A DNA stretch of 28,113 nucleotides from DATLGD01 sp035540755 (GCA_035540755.1 DATLGD010000150.1:1-28113), one strand, 5' to 3'; numbered from the stretch's first letter, positions 16,068-24,079 are shown. The notes: generated by a model from the letters alone, not told the origin. Numbers and translations: made by a program.

Positions 16068-17278
16068 CGGGTGAGCACCAGTGAGACGTCGTGCCCGCCG
16101 AAGCCGAACGACGTCGACAGGGCGACGTCGTGCGCGAGCTCGCGCGGCACGACCCGCACGGCGTCGACGTCGGCATCGTCGTCGAGGTCGTCGAGGTTGC
16201 GCACGGGTGCGATGACGCCGTCCCGCAGCGCCAGCGCGGTGGCGACCGCCTCGACGGCGCCGGCCGCACCGAGCAGGTGCCCGGTGCACGACTTCGTCGC
16301 GGTGACTGCCGGGCGGTGGTCGCCGAGCGCGAGCGCGAACGCCCGCGCCTCCGCGATGTCGCCGAGCGGCGTGGAGGTGGCGTGCGCGTTGATGTGCCCG
16401 ACGTCCGTCGGCACCGCACCGGCGTCGCGGAGGGCCAGGGCGATGCTGCGCGCGGCTCCCGTCCCTGCCGGGTCGGGCGCGGTGACGTGGTGGGCGTCGG
16501 AGGCCAGTCCCGCGCCGGCCAGCCGGGCGTGCACCCGCGCGCCGCGTGAGCGGGCGTGCTCCTCGGTCTCGAGCACGAGCACGCCGGCGCCCTCGCCGAG
16601 CACGAAGCCGTCGCGTCCCTTGTCGTAGGGCCGGCTGGCCGCAGCCGGCTCGTCGTTGCGCGTCGAGAGCGCGCGCATCTGCGCGAAGCCGGCCATCGGC
16701 AGCGGGTGGACGCAGGCTTCCGCACCGCCGGCCACGACCACGTCGACGCGGCCGCTGCGCAGGAGGTCGAGGGCCCAGGCGAGCGCCTCCGCCCCGGACG
16801 CGCACGCGCTGACCGGGCAGTGCACGCCGCCGCGCGCACCGAGCTCGAGCCCGACGGTGGCCGCCGGGCCGTTCGGCATGAGCATCGGCACCAGGTGCGG
16901 CGACACGCGCCGGGGGCCCTTCTCGCGCAGCACGCCGTCCTGGTGCAGCAGCGTCAGCGCCCCCCCGATGCCGGAGCCGAGCACGACGCCCAGGCGCTCG
17001 GGCTCGACCTCCGGCGCACCCGCGTCGCCCCACGCCTCACGCGCGGCGACCAGCGCCAGCTGCTGCACGCGGTCGAGGGTGCGGGCCTCGACGCGGTCGA
17101 GCCGGCCGTCGAGGTCGCACTGCGCCGCCAAGCGGGCGGGCAGAGCCGCGAACTCCGGCCCGTCGAGCACGCCCACACCCGAACGGCTGGTGAGCAGCCC
17201 GTCCTGCAGGGCAGCGACGTCCGGCCCGAGCGGCGTCAGCGCACCCAGGCCGGTGATCGCGACAGGAGCCGCCGTCAT
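16064..17278 (-). CDS. fabF: 3-oxoacyl-[ACP] synthase II (KAS II)
   Basis: This condensing enzyme elongates acyl-ACP with malonyl-ACP. The 404 residues carry the KAS II triad Cys159 (CPVSACASGAEAL), His299 (HINAHATSTPLGD) and His334 (SCTGHLLGAAGA) with Lys329, plus the C-terminal FGFGGHDVSLVL. The ATG at 17278 overlaps the acpP TGA (ATGA), and the stop overlaps the accD ATG, so ACP, KAS and carboxylase subunit are translationally linked. In mycobacteria the equivalent place is held by kasA/kasB; here there is one ketosynthase only, so there is no sign of a dedicated mycolate-length pair. Confidence 0.96.
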   Translation of the reverse strand: MTAAPVAITGLGALTPLGPDVAALQDGLLTSRSGVGVLDGPEFAALPARLAAQCDLDGRLDRVEARTLDRVQQLALVAAREAWGDAGAPEVEPERLGVVLGSGIGGALTLLHQDGVLREKGPRRVSPHLVPMLMPNGPAATVGLELGARGGVHCPVSACASGAEALAWALDLLRSGRVDVVVAGGAEACVHPLPMAGFAQMRALSTRNDEPAAASRPYDKGRDGFVLGEGAGVLVLETEEHARSRGARVHARLAGAGLASDAHHVTAPDPAGTGAARSIALALRDAGAVPTDVGHINAHATSTPLGDIAEARAFALALGDHRPAVTATKSCTGHLLGAAGAVEAVATALALRDGVIAPVRNLDDLDDDADVDAVRVVPRELAHDVALSTSFGFGGHDVSLVLTR

Positions 17279-17535
17279 GCAGCCACCCCGGCGTCGGCGA
17301 TGTAGGCGACGGCGTCCCCGACGGTGGTCAGGTTCTCGAGCGCCTCGTCGGGGATGGTCACGCCGAAGCGCTCCTCGCAGGCCACGACGACCTCGACCAT
17401 GGTGAGGCTGTCGATGTCGAGGTCCTTGTCGAAGCCGGCCGAGGGCACGACGGCCTCCGGCTTGGTGCCGGCGACCTCCTCGAGCACCTCGGCGAGGCCG
17501 GCGAGCAGGTCGGGGCGGGCGGTGGTGACGGTCAT
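17275..17535 (-). CDS. acpP: Acyl carrier protein
   Basis: The 86-residue acidic four-helix carrier holds the growing acyl chain on phosphopantetheine attached to Ser43 in DKDLDIDSLTMVEVV. The pattern of helix II after the serine and the ERFGVTIPDE stretch are standard for FAS II ACP. The ATG at 17535 has a strong GGAGG six bases upstream (minus strand), followed by its own complement CCTCC directly before the ATG. It is separated from fabH by 72 bp with a hairpin, the largest gap in the fab block, which may allow extra acpP expression. A short N-terminal extension and the C-terminal AGVAA tail are unremarkable. Confidence 0.97.
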   Translation of the reverse strand: MTVTTARPDLLAGLAEVLEEVAGTKPEAVVPSAGFDKDLDIDSLTMVEVVVACEERFGVTIPDEALENLTTVGDAVAYIADAGVAA

Positions 17536-17567
17536 GGAGGTCCTCCGGGAACGGGTCGGGCACGGTC

Positions 17568-17585
17568 GACCGCCGGTCGGCGGTC
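17568..17585. promoter_or_regulatory. Hairpin between fabH and acpP
   Basis: GACCGCC (17568-17574) and GGCGGTC (17579-17585) form a 7-bp perfect stem with a 4-base loop in the only sizeable gap inside the fab operon. It may be an RNA processing or stabilising element or a partial attenuator that sets acpP levels relative to fabD-fabH. There is no T-tract, so full termination is unlikely. Confidence 0.4.
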
Positions 17586-17607
17586 TCGGGTCGGGCAGGT
17601 GGAGCGG

Positions 17608-18549
17608 TCAGGGGCAGCGCACGACCTGGGCAGCCGCGGTGAGGCCGGCACCGAAGCCGGCCAGCAGGACGAGGTCGCCGCGTCGCACGTCGCCGAGCTC
17701 GACCAGCCGCGACAGCGCCAGCGGCACGGACGCCGCGCTGGTGTTGCCGCTGTCGACGACGTCGCGGGCCACGACGACCGAGTCCGGCAGCGCCAGGCTG
17801 CGCACGACGGCGTCGGTGATGCGCAGGTTGGCCTGGTGCGGCACGAACGCGGTCAGGTGCGACAGGGCGACGCCGGCGGCGTCCGCGGCGCGACGCACCA
17901 GGTCGGGGACGGTCGTGGCGGCCCAGCGGTAGACCGCGCGGCCCTCCATCTGCAGCACCGGCGGGAAGCCGACGGTGCGCAGCACGTCGGCCGACCCGCC
18001 GTCGCTGGACCAGACGGCCGGGAACACCCCGGTCTCGGTGCTGCGGCTGACGACGGCTGCGCCGGCGCCGTCGCCGAACAGGAACGCCGTCCCGCGGTCG
18101 CAGGGGTCGATGATGTCGGAGAAGCGCTCCGACCCGATGACCAGCACGTGCTCGGCCGTCCCTCCGCGGACGGTGTCGGCGGCCAGCGACAGCCCGTAGG
18201 TGAAGCCCGCGCAGGCGGCGCCGAGGTCGACGGCTCCCGCCCGCGTGGCCCCCAGCCGCGCAGCCACGGTCGCCGACGCGCCGGGCACGGGCTGCACGAG
18301 CGTGCACGTGGCGACGAGCACCAGCCCGACCTGGGCCGGGTCGACCCCGGCGTCGGCGAGCGCCTTGCCGCCGGCGGACACCGCCATCTCCACGACGGTC
18401 TCGTCGGGAGCAGCGACGCCGCGGGTGACGATGCCGCTGCGCTCGCGGATCCAGGCGTCGGTGGAGCCGGTGCGAGCGGCGACGGCCGTGTTGTCCTCGC
18501 GGGCGGCCGGCCGGTGGGCGCCGAGTCCGGTGAGGGCGGCGGCCGTCAC
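17608..18549 (-). CDS. fabH: 3-oxoacyl-[ACP] synthase III (KAS III)
   Basis: FabH starts fatty acid synthesis by condensing an acyl-CoA primer with malonyl-ACP. Its 313 residues contain the KAS III triad Cys113 (DLGAACAGFTYGL), His238 (FVPHQANLRI) and Asn269 (VDSGNTSAAS), and the C-terminal GFGAGLTAAAQVV. The GTG at 18549 overlaps the fabD TGA (GTGA). Actinobacterial FabH commonly accepts branched primers, giving iso/anteiso fatty acids, but primer selectivity cannot be read directly here. It is the second gene of the fabD-fabH-acpP-fabF core and is followed by the hairpin before acpP. Confidence 0.96.
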   Translation of the reverse strand: MTAAALTGLGAHRPAAREDNTAVAARTGSTDAWIRERSGIVTRGVAAPDETVVEMAVSAGGKALADAGVDPAQVGLVLVATCTLVQPVPGASATVAARLGATRAGAVDLGAACAGFTYGLSLAADTVRGGTAEHVLVIGSERFSDIIDPCDRGTAFLFGDGAGAAVVSRSTETGVFPAVWSSDGGSADVLRTVGFPPVLQMEGRAVYRWAATTVPDLVRRAADAAGVALSHLTAFVPHQANLRITDAVVRSLALPDSVVVARDVVDSGNTSAASVPLALSRLVELGDVRRGDLVLLAGFGAGLTAAAQVVRCP

Positions 18550-19481
18550 CGGGACCCCGCCGGCACGCCCGCGGTGACCAGCGCCCGCGCCGCCGGGACG
18601 TCCTCGGGCGACCGCACGGCCACGACCGGGACACCGGGCAGCGCTCGACGGACGATGCCGGCAAGGGTGCCGCCGGGCGCGACCTCGACGACGGCCGAGA
18701 CGCCGAGGTCGGCCAGCGTCCGGGTGCACAGGTCGAACCGCACCGGTGCGGTCAGCTGCGGCCCGAGGCGCCGCACGAGCTCGTCGCCGGAGCGCAGCGG
18801 CTCGCCGTCGGCGTTGGCGACGACGTCGCACTCGGCGTCCTGGCGCGCCAGCTCCCGCAGCGCGGCGTCGAAGGCGGGCTCGGCCGCGGACATCGCCGAG
18901 GTGTGGAAGGCGCCGGCCACGTCGAGCGGGCGCACCCGGGCGCCGGCGGGCGGGTCGGTGGCGAAGGACTCCAAGGCGGCCACCGTCCCGCCGACGACGA
19001 CCTGGCCGGCACCGTTGACCGTGGCGACCTGCACGCCGGCTGCCGAGGCGGCGCGGCGCACCGTCTCCAGGTCACCGCCCAGCACCGCCGACATCCCGGT
19101 GGGCCGTGCGGACGCGGCGACCGACATCGCCCGCCCGCGCACGGCGGCGAGGCGGACGGCGTCGTCGGCAGCGAGCACGCCGGCGACGGACAGTGCCGGC
19201 AGCTCCCCGACGCTGTGCCCGCAGACGACGCCCGGCCGGGCGCCGTCGAGGACGGCACCGGCGCTGAGCAGCCCGGTGGCCGTCAGCAGCGGCTGTGCGA
19301 CGGCGGTGTCACGGATCTCGTCGGCGGTCGCCGTGGTGCCCAGGCGGACGAGGTCCAGGCCGGTCAGCGACGACCAGCGCGCAAGGGCCTCGGCGGCCCC
19401 GGGCAGGGCGAGCCAGTGGCGCAGCATGCCGGGCGACTGGGAGCCCTGGCCGGGGAAGAGGAGGACGAGCACGTCTTCCAC
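18546..19481 (-). CDS. fabD: Malonyl-CoA:ACP transacylase
   Basis: FabD loads malonyl groups from CoA to ACP. The 311-residue protein has the N-terminal LLFPGQGSQSPGM motif and the nucleophile motif CGHSVGELPAL with Ser90; the partner His is in GAFHTSAM. The GTG at 19481 gives the usual short lead before the GQGSQ motif. It is the first structural gene after fasR, with a 70-bp gap that should hold the promoter and the FasR site of the fab operon. The stop overlaps the fabH start. Identity is firm. Confidence 0.96.
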   Translation of the reverse strand: MEDVLVLLFPGQGSQSPGMLRHWLALPGAAEALARWSSLTGLDLVRLGTTATADEIRDTAVAQPLLTATGLLSAGAVLDGARPGVVCGHSVGELPALSVAGVLAADDAVRLAAVRGRAMSVAASARPTGMSAVLGGDLETVRRAASAAGVQVATVNGAGQVVVGGTVAALESFATDPPAGARVRPLDVAGAFHTSAMSAAEPAFDAALRELARQDAECDVVANADGEPLRSGDELVRRLGPQLTAPVRFDLCTRTLADLGVSAVVEVAPGGTLAGIVRRALPGVPVVAVRSPEDVPAARALVTAGVPAGSR

Positions 19482-19539
19482 CCTGCCCCCGGTGAGCCAC
19501 AGAGCCCGCTGGCGACCCCGACCGACTTGAGCGCCTTCA

Positions 19540-19558
19540 GTTGGAGGTTCCCTACAAC
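19540..19558. promoter_or_regulatory. Candidate FasR operator upstream of fabD
   Basis: GTTGGAGG (19540-19547) and CCTACAAC (19551-19558) form an 8-3-8 near-palindrome with one mismatched pair, spanning the fasR stop codon and the start of the fasR-fabD gap, 58 bp upstream of the fabD GTG. It is AT-richer than its surroundings. In Streptomyces a PucR-like FasR activates the fabD promoter, so this is a reasonable binding-site candidate. Confidence 0.45.
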
Positions 19559-20691
19559 GGCGTCAGACGACCGACGACAAGCGCCAGCCGCACCACCTGG
19601 GCGTGCCGCGCGCTGCCGAGGTCGTAGCCGACGACGTCCGCGATACGTCGCAGCCGGTACCGCACGGTGTTCGGGTGCACGAACAGCACCCGGGCCGTTC
19701 CCTCGACGCTGCTGCCGCCGTCGAGGAAGGCGGCGGCGGTGGTGAGGAGATCTCCGCCGGCCGCAGCCAGCGGGATGTGGACCTCCTCCAGCAGTCGCCG
19801 GCGGGCGGTCTCGTCACCGAGGACCACCCGCTCGGCGAGCAGCTCGGCCGAGGGCACGGGGCGGGGCGCCTGCGGCCAGGCGGCCACGGCGGCCAGACCC
19901 GCCAGGGCCTCGTGCACGCACCCCGCGGCGTGCTCGAGGTCGGGGACGACCGGGCCGACGACGACCGGTCCGTCCGGCAGCTCCTCGGCGAGCCGGTCCA
20001 CCGCGGGCTGCGGGTCCCCGGTGCCCCCGACGACCACGAGCAGCCCGCCACCGGCCTCCCCCGACAGGACGCACAGCCCGTGGTGGCGGGCGTGGCTTCG
20101 CAGCAGCTCTCCTGAGGTGTCGTCGGCCGTGCGGGGTGCCCGGGCCGCCAGCGCGGTCACCCAGGCACCCTTGGCCCAGCCGAGCGAGGTGGCGCGCGAC
20201 AGGGTCAGCTCGCCGACCTGCCCGCGCACCAGCGCCTCGACGACGCCGGACTCGACGCGGGCGTCCCAGGCGCCGCGCGCCTCGGCAGCCGTGGCGTACA
20301 CCTCTGCCGCCGCGAACGCGATCTCGCGCGAGTACCGCAGCACCTGCTCGGCGAGCAGCTGCTCGTCCCCCGGCCGCGCCAGCCTCGGCGCCTCCTCCTC
20401 CAGCACGCCGACGACCACCCGGATCAGCTGCACGGTCTGCTTGAGCGACACCGACCGGGCCAGCTCGCGCGGGGCGGCGGCGAAGACCTCGGGCGGCGGC
20501 GCCGGCGCCGTGCCGGACTCCCGCAGCCAGCTGGTGAAGGCGTCCAGGCCCGCCTGCACCACCAGCCCGACGTCGGCGCGCTGACGGGGAGGGAGCGCAG
20601 CGAACCAGGGCAGCTCCTCCATGCGCTGCACGGCCAGGCGGGACAGCCGCGCGGCCGCGCCGTGCACGCGACGCCAGGTGGGGGTGGGCAC
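19552..20691 (-). CDS. fasR: PucR/CdaR-type regulator of fatty acid synthesis (FasR-like)
   Basis: A 379-residue regulator with a C-terminal PucR-type helix-turn-helix (GGSSVEGTARVLFVHPNTVR, about residues 320-345) and a long N-terminal region that is not a recognised enzyme or membrane domain. The N-terminal half includes EMAL-like helical segments RSVSLKQTVQLIRVVVGVLE, typical of Streptomyces FasR proteins. The GTG at 20691 is chosen because upstream sequence enters tdk; a purine-rich GGAGGCGGGAGGCGG stretch precedes it. It sits immediately before fabD on the same strand, the same arrangement as Streptomyces, where FasR activates the fabD-fabH-acpP-fabF operon. Regulation of the whole extended operon is inferred. 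Confidence 0.9.
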   Translation of the reverse strand: MPTPTWRRVHGAAARLSRLAVQRMEELPWFAALPPRQRADVGLVVQAGLDAFTSWLRESGTAPAPPPEVFAAAPRELARSVSLKQTVQLIRVVVGVLEEEAPRLARPGDEQLLAEQVLRYSREIAFAAAEVYATAAEARGAWDARVESGVVEALVRGQVGELTLSRATSLGWAKGAWVTALAARAPRTADDTSGELLRSHARHHGLCVLSGEAGGGLLVVVGGTGDPQPAVDRLAEELPDGPVVVGPVVPDLEHAAGCVHEALAGLAAVAAWPQAPRPVPSAELLAERVVLGDETARRRLLEEVHIPLAAAGGDLLTTAAAFLDGGSSVEGTARVLFVHPNTVRYRLRRIADVVGYDLGSARHAQVVRLALVVGRLTPL

Positions 20692-20723
20692 GGGCGCATC
20701 CTGCCGCCTCCCGCCTCCGGCGC

Positions 20724-21350
20724 CTACCGGGCGGGCCCGGTCTCGCCGCTGCGCCAGTGCCGGCGGCACAGCACCTGGTAGTGCACCTCCGGCCCGAAGA
20801 CCTCCTCGTCGAGGGCGTCCACCGACGGCGGGGCGGTGTCGCCGAGCACGACCTGCTCGCCCTCGTGCACGACCTTCCCGTCGACGAGCCGGGCGTTCAT
20901 CCGTGCCGGGGCGCCGCACCAGCAGACGACCGGCAGCGGCAGCGGCACGAGGACGTCGGCGAGCTCGACGAGGCGTGCGCTGCCAGGGAACAGCCGACCG
21001 GCGAAGTCGGTGAGCAGCCCGAAGCACGCCACGTCGATCCCGCGGTCGTCGACGCACTGCGCCAGCACGTCGACCTCCTCCGGCGCGTAGAACTGCACCT
21101 CGTCGGCGACGACGAAGCCGCGGTCGGGGACGTCGCGGTCGAGCACCTGCCGCAGCGCGGTGGCGCCGTCCACCTCCCAGGCCGAGCGGCGCATGCCCAG
21201 CCGGCTGCTGACGACGCCGGTGCCGCCGCGGTCGCGCGAGGTGAGCAGCACACCGCGCCGGCCGGCCTCGTTCCAGGTGTGCTCGACCTGCAGGGCGAGG
21301 GTGCTCTTGCCCGCGCTCATGACGCCGTAGGAGAACCGGAGCTCGGGCAC
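20724..21350 (-). CDS. tdk: Thymidine kinase (type II)
   Basis: This salvage enzyme phosphorylates thymidine with ATP. The 208-residue protein has the P-loop GVMSAGKST (residues 9-17), the DEVQF motif carrying the catalytic Glu, and the C-terminal zinc-binding elements CWCGAPARMNAR and LCRRHW (one ligand possibly His). Type II Tdk is usually about 190-210 residues. The GTG at 21350 is used; the upstream ribosome site is weak. It lies 33 bp before fasR and 25 bp after pirin on the same strand, so read-through into fasR is possible, but there is no functional link to lipid synthesis. Confidence 0.94.
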   Translation of the reverse strand: MPELRFSYGVMSAGKSTLALQVEHTWNEAGRRGVLLTSRDRGGTGVVSSRLGMRRSAWEVDGATALRQVLDRDVPDRGFVVADEVQFYAPEEVDVLAQCVDDRGIDVACFGLLTDFAGRLFPGSARLVELADVLVPLPLPVVCWCGAPARMNARLVDGKVVHEGEQVVLGDTAPPSVDALDEEVFGPEVHYQVLCRRHWRSGETGPAR

Positions 21351-21375
21351 GGGTCCAGACCGTAGCGGCCCGGGC

Positions 21376-22140
21376 TCAGGCAGCAGCGAGCGACGCGTGC
21401 ATCTCCCAGACGAGCACCTCAGCGGACGACGCGGCGGTCAGCCGCTGGCCACCGGTGGCGGTGAAGCGCACGGCGTCGCCGGCGCCGAGCGCTCCGGCGC
21501 CCTCGAGCTCCACCTCGCCGCGCGGCACGAACAGGTGCAGGAACGGGGCGTCCGGCAGCTGCACGCTCTGCCCCGGCTCGAGCCGGGCGGCGTGCAGCGC
21601 CGCGTAGCGGTTGCGGATCCGGATGGCGGCGGCGCCGTCGTGCTGCGGCATGCCGGATGCGACCGGGACCAGACCACCGCGAAGCAGCTCGTCGCCGACC
21701 TCGAGCTGCTCGTAGCCGGGCTGCACGCCGCTCTCGTCGGGCACCACCCACATCTGCACGAAGTGCACCGGCTCGTCGTGCCGCTCTCCTCCGATCCGCC
21801 AGGAGTCGTTCTTCTCCGAGTGCAGGATGCCGGTGCCGGCGCTCATCCGCTGCGCGAGCCCGGGGTAGATGACGCCGCTGTGCCCGGTGGAGTCCTGGTG
21901 CACCAGCGAGCCGCCCAGCACCCACGTCACGATCTCCATGTCGCGGTGCGGGTGCGTCTCGAAGCCGCTGCCCGCGCGCACCACGTCGTCGTTGTTGACG
22001 AGCAGCAGGCCGTGCCCGGTGTTGGCCGGGTCGTAGTGCCGGCCGAAAGAGAACGAGTGCTTGGAGTCCAGCCAGTCGATGCGGGTGGAGAAGCGCTGAT
22101 CGGCGCGGCGGACATCGAGCGCAGGCCGGGTCGGGGTCAT
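21376..22140 (-). CDS. Pirin-family protein (bicupin)
   Basis: A 254-residue pirin with two cupin halves. The N-terminal metal site is complete: His63 and His65 (FETHPHRDMEIVTWVLGG), His107 and Glu109 (GTGILHSEKND). Bacterial pirins include quercetin 2,3-dioxygenases (YhhW) and proteins that bind metabolic enzymes; which applies here cannot be told. The ATG at 22140 begins at the usual family start (PTRPALDVRRADQRF), although the Shine-Dalgarno is poor. It follows the FAD oxidase by 38 bp on the same strand and may share its transcript. Confidence 0.92.
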   Translation of the reverse strand: MTPTRPALDVRRADQRFSTRIDWLDSKHSFSFGRHYDPANTGHGLLLVNNDDVVRAGSGFETHPHRDMEIVTWVLGGSLVHQDSTGHSGVIYPGLAQRMSAGTGILHSEKNDSWRIGGERHDEPVHFVQMWVVPDESGVQPGYEQLEVGDELLRGGLVPVASGMPQHDGAAAIRIRNRYAALHAARLEPGQSVQLPDAPFLHLFVPRGEVELEGAGALGAGDAVRFTATGGQRLTAASSAEVLVWEMHASLAAA

Positions 22141-22178
22141 GACCGGTGCAACAACGTGGCGCCGGGGAGCGATTCCGC

Positions 22179-23480
22179 TCAGCCGAGCACGCTGAAGCTG
22201 CTGCCCCGGTGCAGCTGCCGGCGCCGGCTGTAGTGGCCCATGTCGGCGACCGTCCCGGTGCGCGGCAGCGGCACCTGCACCGGGTCGGCATCGTGGTCGT
22301 GCCCGGACTCGCAGGCCTCGACGAGTGCGGCGAGCAGCCGACCGACCACGGGAGCGTTCTTGAACTGGTTGCCGCTGGTGCCGACCGCGACGTAGAAGCC
22401 GGGCAGGCAGGTGCGGTCGTACACCGGGATCCAGTCGTCGGTGACGTCGTAGAGCCCGGCGATGCCGCGCGCGGCCTCGGGCACCCGCAGGTCCGGCAGC
22501 CGGCGCGCGGCGCGGTAGAGGTAGGTGCGGCGCAGCAGCTGCGACGGGTTGGGGTCCCAGCGGTCCGGGTCGTCGACCCACTGCAGCGGGTCGCACGCCG
22601 GCTCGAGACCGCCGACCAGCAGCCCTCCGCCTGGTGCCCCGCGCAGGTAGACGCCGAGGTCGAGGTCGGCGACGAACGGCCCGGGCTCGGTGGCCCAGGG
22701 CGGCGGAGCGTTGACGGCGTGCACCTCCTGACGCAGCGCACGTGTCGTCACGGTGAAGTCGCCGAGCACGCCTGCGAGCGCGTTCACCCGCGCCGAGTGC
22801 GGCCCGGCGGCGTTGACGACGACCGGGGCGTGCACCTGCGCTCCGTCGAGCAGCCGCACGCCGCCCACCCGCTCGCCGCTGCGCAGCACCTCCACCACCT
22901 CGGCCCGGTGCAGGAAGCGGGCGCCGTGCCGCTGCGCCGCCCGGGCGAGGTTCTGCGTGGCCAGCTGCGGGTCGTCGACCCAGCCGGCCTGCGGCGTCCA
23001 GTACCCGCTGACCTCCCCGGCCGGCTCGGCCCAGAAGGCGTCGTCGTCGACCGCCTTGGGCGGGTGGTGGCGGCCGACGTCGAGGTGCGGCAGGCGACGG
23101 CGCATCGTGTCGGCGTCCCACTGCTCGTAGCCGATGCCCGCCCGGTCGAAGTGGGCGAACACGCTGTCGTTGCTGGCCTCCGGCGGGTCGATGACCAGGC
23201 CGCCGGTCTGCGTGTAGCGACAGGGCGCGACGGCGTCGGTGCCGCCCAGGTGCCCGGTCCAGTCGAGCCAGGCGGCGCGGCTCTCCCAGGCCACCGCGAC
23301 ACCGGTCCAGGTCGAGTAGTTGAACCGCACGATCGCCGAGGACGCGCTCGTGGAGCCGGCGCCCGGTGACGGTCCCCGGTCGACGACCGTGACCGACCGC
23401 CCGCCGCGGGCCAGCTCGAGCGCCACGGCGGCCCCGATGACCCCTGCGCCGATGACGACGACGTCGCTGGTGCTCGCCAT
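22179..23480 (-). CDS. FAD-dependent amine/amino acid oxidoreductase (DAO family)
   Basis: A 433-residue flavoprotein of the D-amino acid oxidase / sarcosine oxidase type (DadA, SoxB, glycine oxidase relatives). The N-terminal dinucleotide fold VVVIGAGVIGAAVALELARG (about residues 7-26) ends in an acidic VVDRG strand, and the C-terminal FAD-contact region reads GFYVAVGTSGNQFKNAPVVG. The ATG at 23480 puts the GxGxxG motif right at the N terminus; GGGGAGGGG about 20-28 bases upstream is a poor fit for spacing, so initiation is not fully clear. A perfect 15+15 palindrome ends 32 bp upstream of the start. Substrate is unknown: a secondary or D-amine is likely from the family. An Lrp/AsnC regulator lies next upstream on the same strand. 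Confidence 0.88.
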   Translation of the reverse strand: MASTSDVVVIGAGVIGAAVALELARGGRSVTVVDRGPSPGAGSTSASSAIVRFNYSTWTGVAVAWESRAAWLDWTGHLGGTDAVAPCRYTQTGGLVIDPPEASNDSVFAHFDRAGIGYEQWDADTMRRRLPHLDVGRHHPPKAVDDDAFWAEPAGEVSGYWTPQAGWVDDPQLATQNLARAAQRHGARFLHRAEVVEVLRSGERVGGVRLLDGAQVHAPVVVNAAGPHSARVNALAGVLGDFTVTTRALRQEVHAVNAPPPWATEPGPFVADLDLGVYLRGAPGGGLLVGGLEPACDPLQWVDDPDRWDPNPSQLLRRTYLYRAARRLPDLRVPEAARGIAGLYDVTDDWIPVYDRTCLPGFYVAVGTSGNQFKNAPVVGRLLAALVEACESGHDHDADPVQVPLPRTGTVADMGHYSRRRQLHRGSSFSVLG

Positions 23481-23511
23481 GCACCACCCTGCCACGCCCG
23501 GTCCCCTCCCC

Positions 23512-23543
23512 GAAATCAACAGCACCCTGGTGCTGTTGATTTC
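23512..23543. promoter_or_regulatory. Perfect 15-bp palindrome upstream of the FAD oxidase
   Basis: GAAATCAACAGCACC (23512-23526) and its exact inverse (23529-23543) flank a 2-base centre. It lies in the 76-bp gap after the second Lrp/AsnC gene and 32 bp before the oxidase ATG. The outer 9 bases of each arm are AT-rich in an otherwise very GC-rich context. The 2-base centre is too tight for an efficient terminator loop and there is no T-tract, so a DNA operator for a dimeric regulator is the better reading. Confidence 0.7.
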
Positions 23544-23556
23544 CGAGGCGGTTCTG

Positions 23557-24063
23557 TCAGGGGCGGGCGCGGCCTCGGCCGGCCCCTTCGGTCAGGTGGT
23601 CGAGCAGCGGACGGACCCGGTAGGGCACCGGCGTCGTCAGCGCGACGACGGTGGTCGTGCGGACCACGCCGGGTACCGCCAGCAGGTCCTGGATGAGCAG
23701 CTGCAGCTGGGAGTGGCTCTCGGCCGCGATGCGCACGACGAGGTCGGCGTCGCCGGTGGTCGTGTGCGCCTCCAGCACGTGCGGGATGCCGGCCAGCGCA
23801 GCCACGGCGTCGTCCAGCGCGCCCTGCGACAGGCCGATGCTGACGAACGCCAGCACCGGCAGCCCGACCCCCTCGAGGTCCAGCTGCAGCCCGAAGCCGC
23901 GCACCCGGCCGCTGCTCTGCAGCCGGGCGAGGCGGGCGTGCACGGTGTTGCGCGTGGTGCCCAGGCGCTCGGCCAGCTCGACGACGCCGCGCCGCGGGTC
24001 CTCCTCGAGCAGCCCGAGAAGGGCGGCGTCGAGCCGGTCGAGCGGTGGCTGCGGGCTGGTCAC
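23557..24063 (-). CDS. Lrp/AsnC-family regulator, divergent from indolepyruvate oxidoreductase
   Basis: A 168-residue Lrp/AsnC protein: winged helix-turn-helix at about residues 8-55 (ELAERLGTTRNTVHARLARL) and RAM domain after residue 65 (LAFVSIGLSQG...VLEAHTTTGDADLVVRIAAE). The recognition helix (TVHARLARLQ) resembles that of the regulator at 8486-8965 (TVQARLERLE), in line with the shared CATTCTGCC site. The GTG at 24063 gives the family start; no Shine-Dalgarno is visible, so a leaderless transcript is possible. An upstream ATG in frame would overlap the divergent gene and is rejected. It probably regulates the oxidoreductase and possibly the downstream FAD oxidase. Confidence 0.92.
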   Translation of the reverse strand: MTSPQPPLDRLDAALLGLLEEDPRRGVVELAERLGTTRNTVHARLARLQSSGRVRGFGLQLDLEGVGLPVLAFVSIGLSQGALDDAVAALAGIPHVLEAHTTTGDADLVVRIAAESHSQLQLLIQDLLAVPGVVRTTTVVALTTPVPYRVRPLLDHLTEGAGRGRARP

Positions 24064-24079
24064 GACGACCAGCTGGTCA

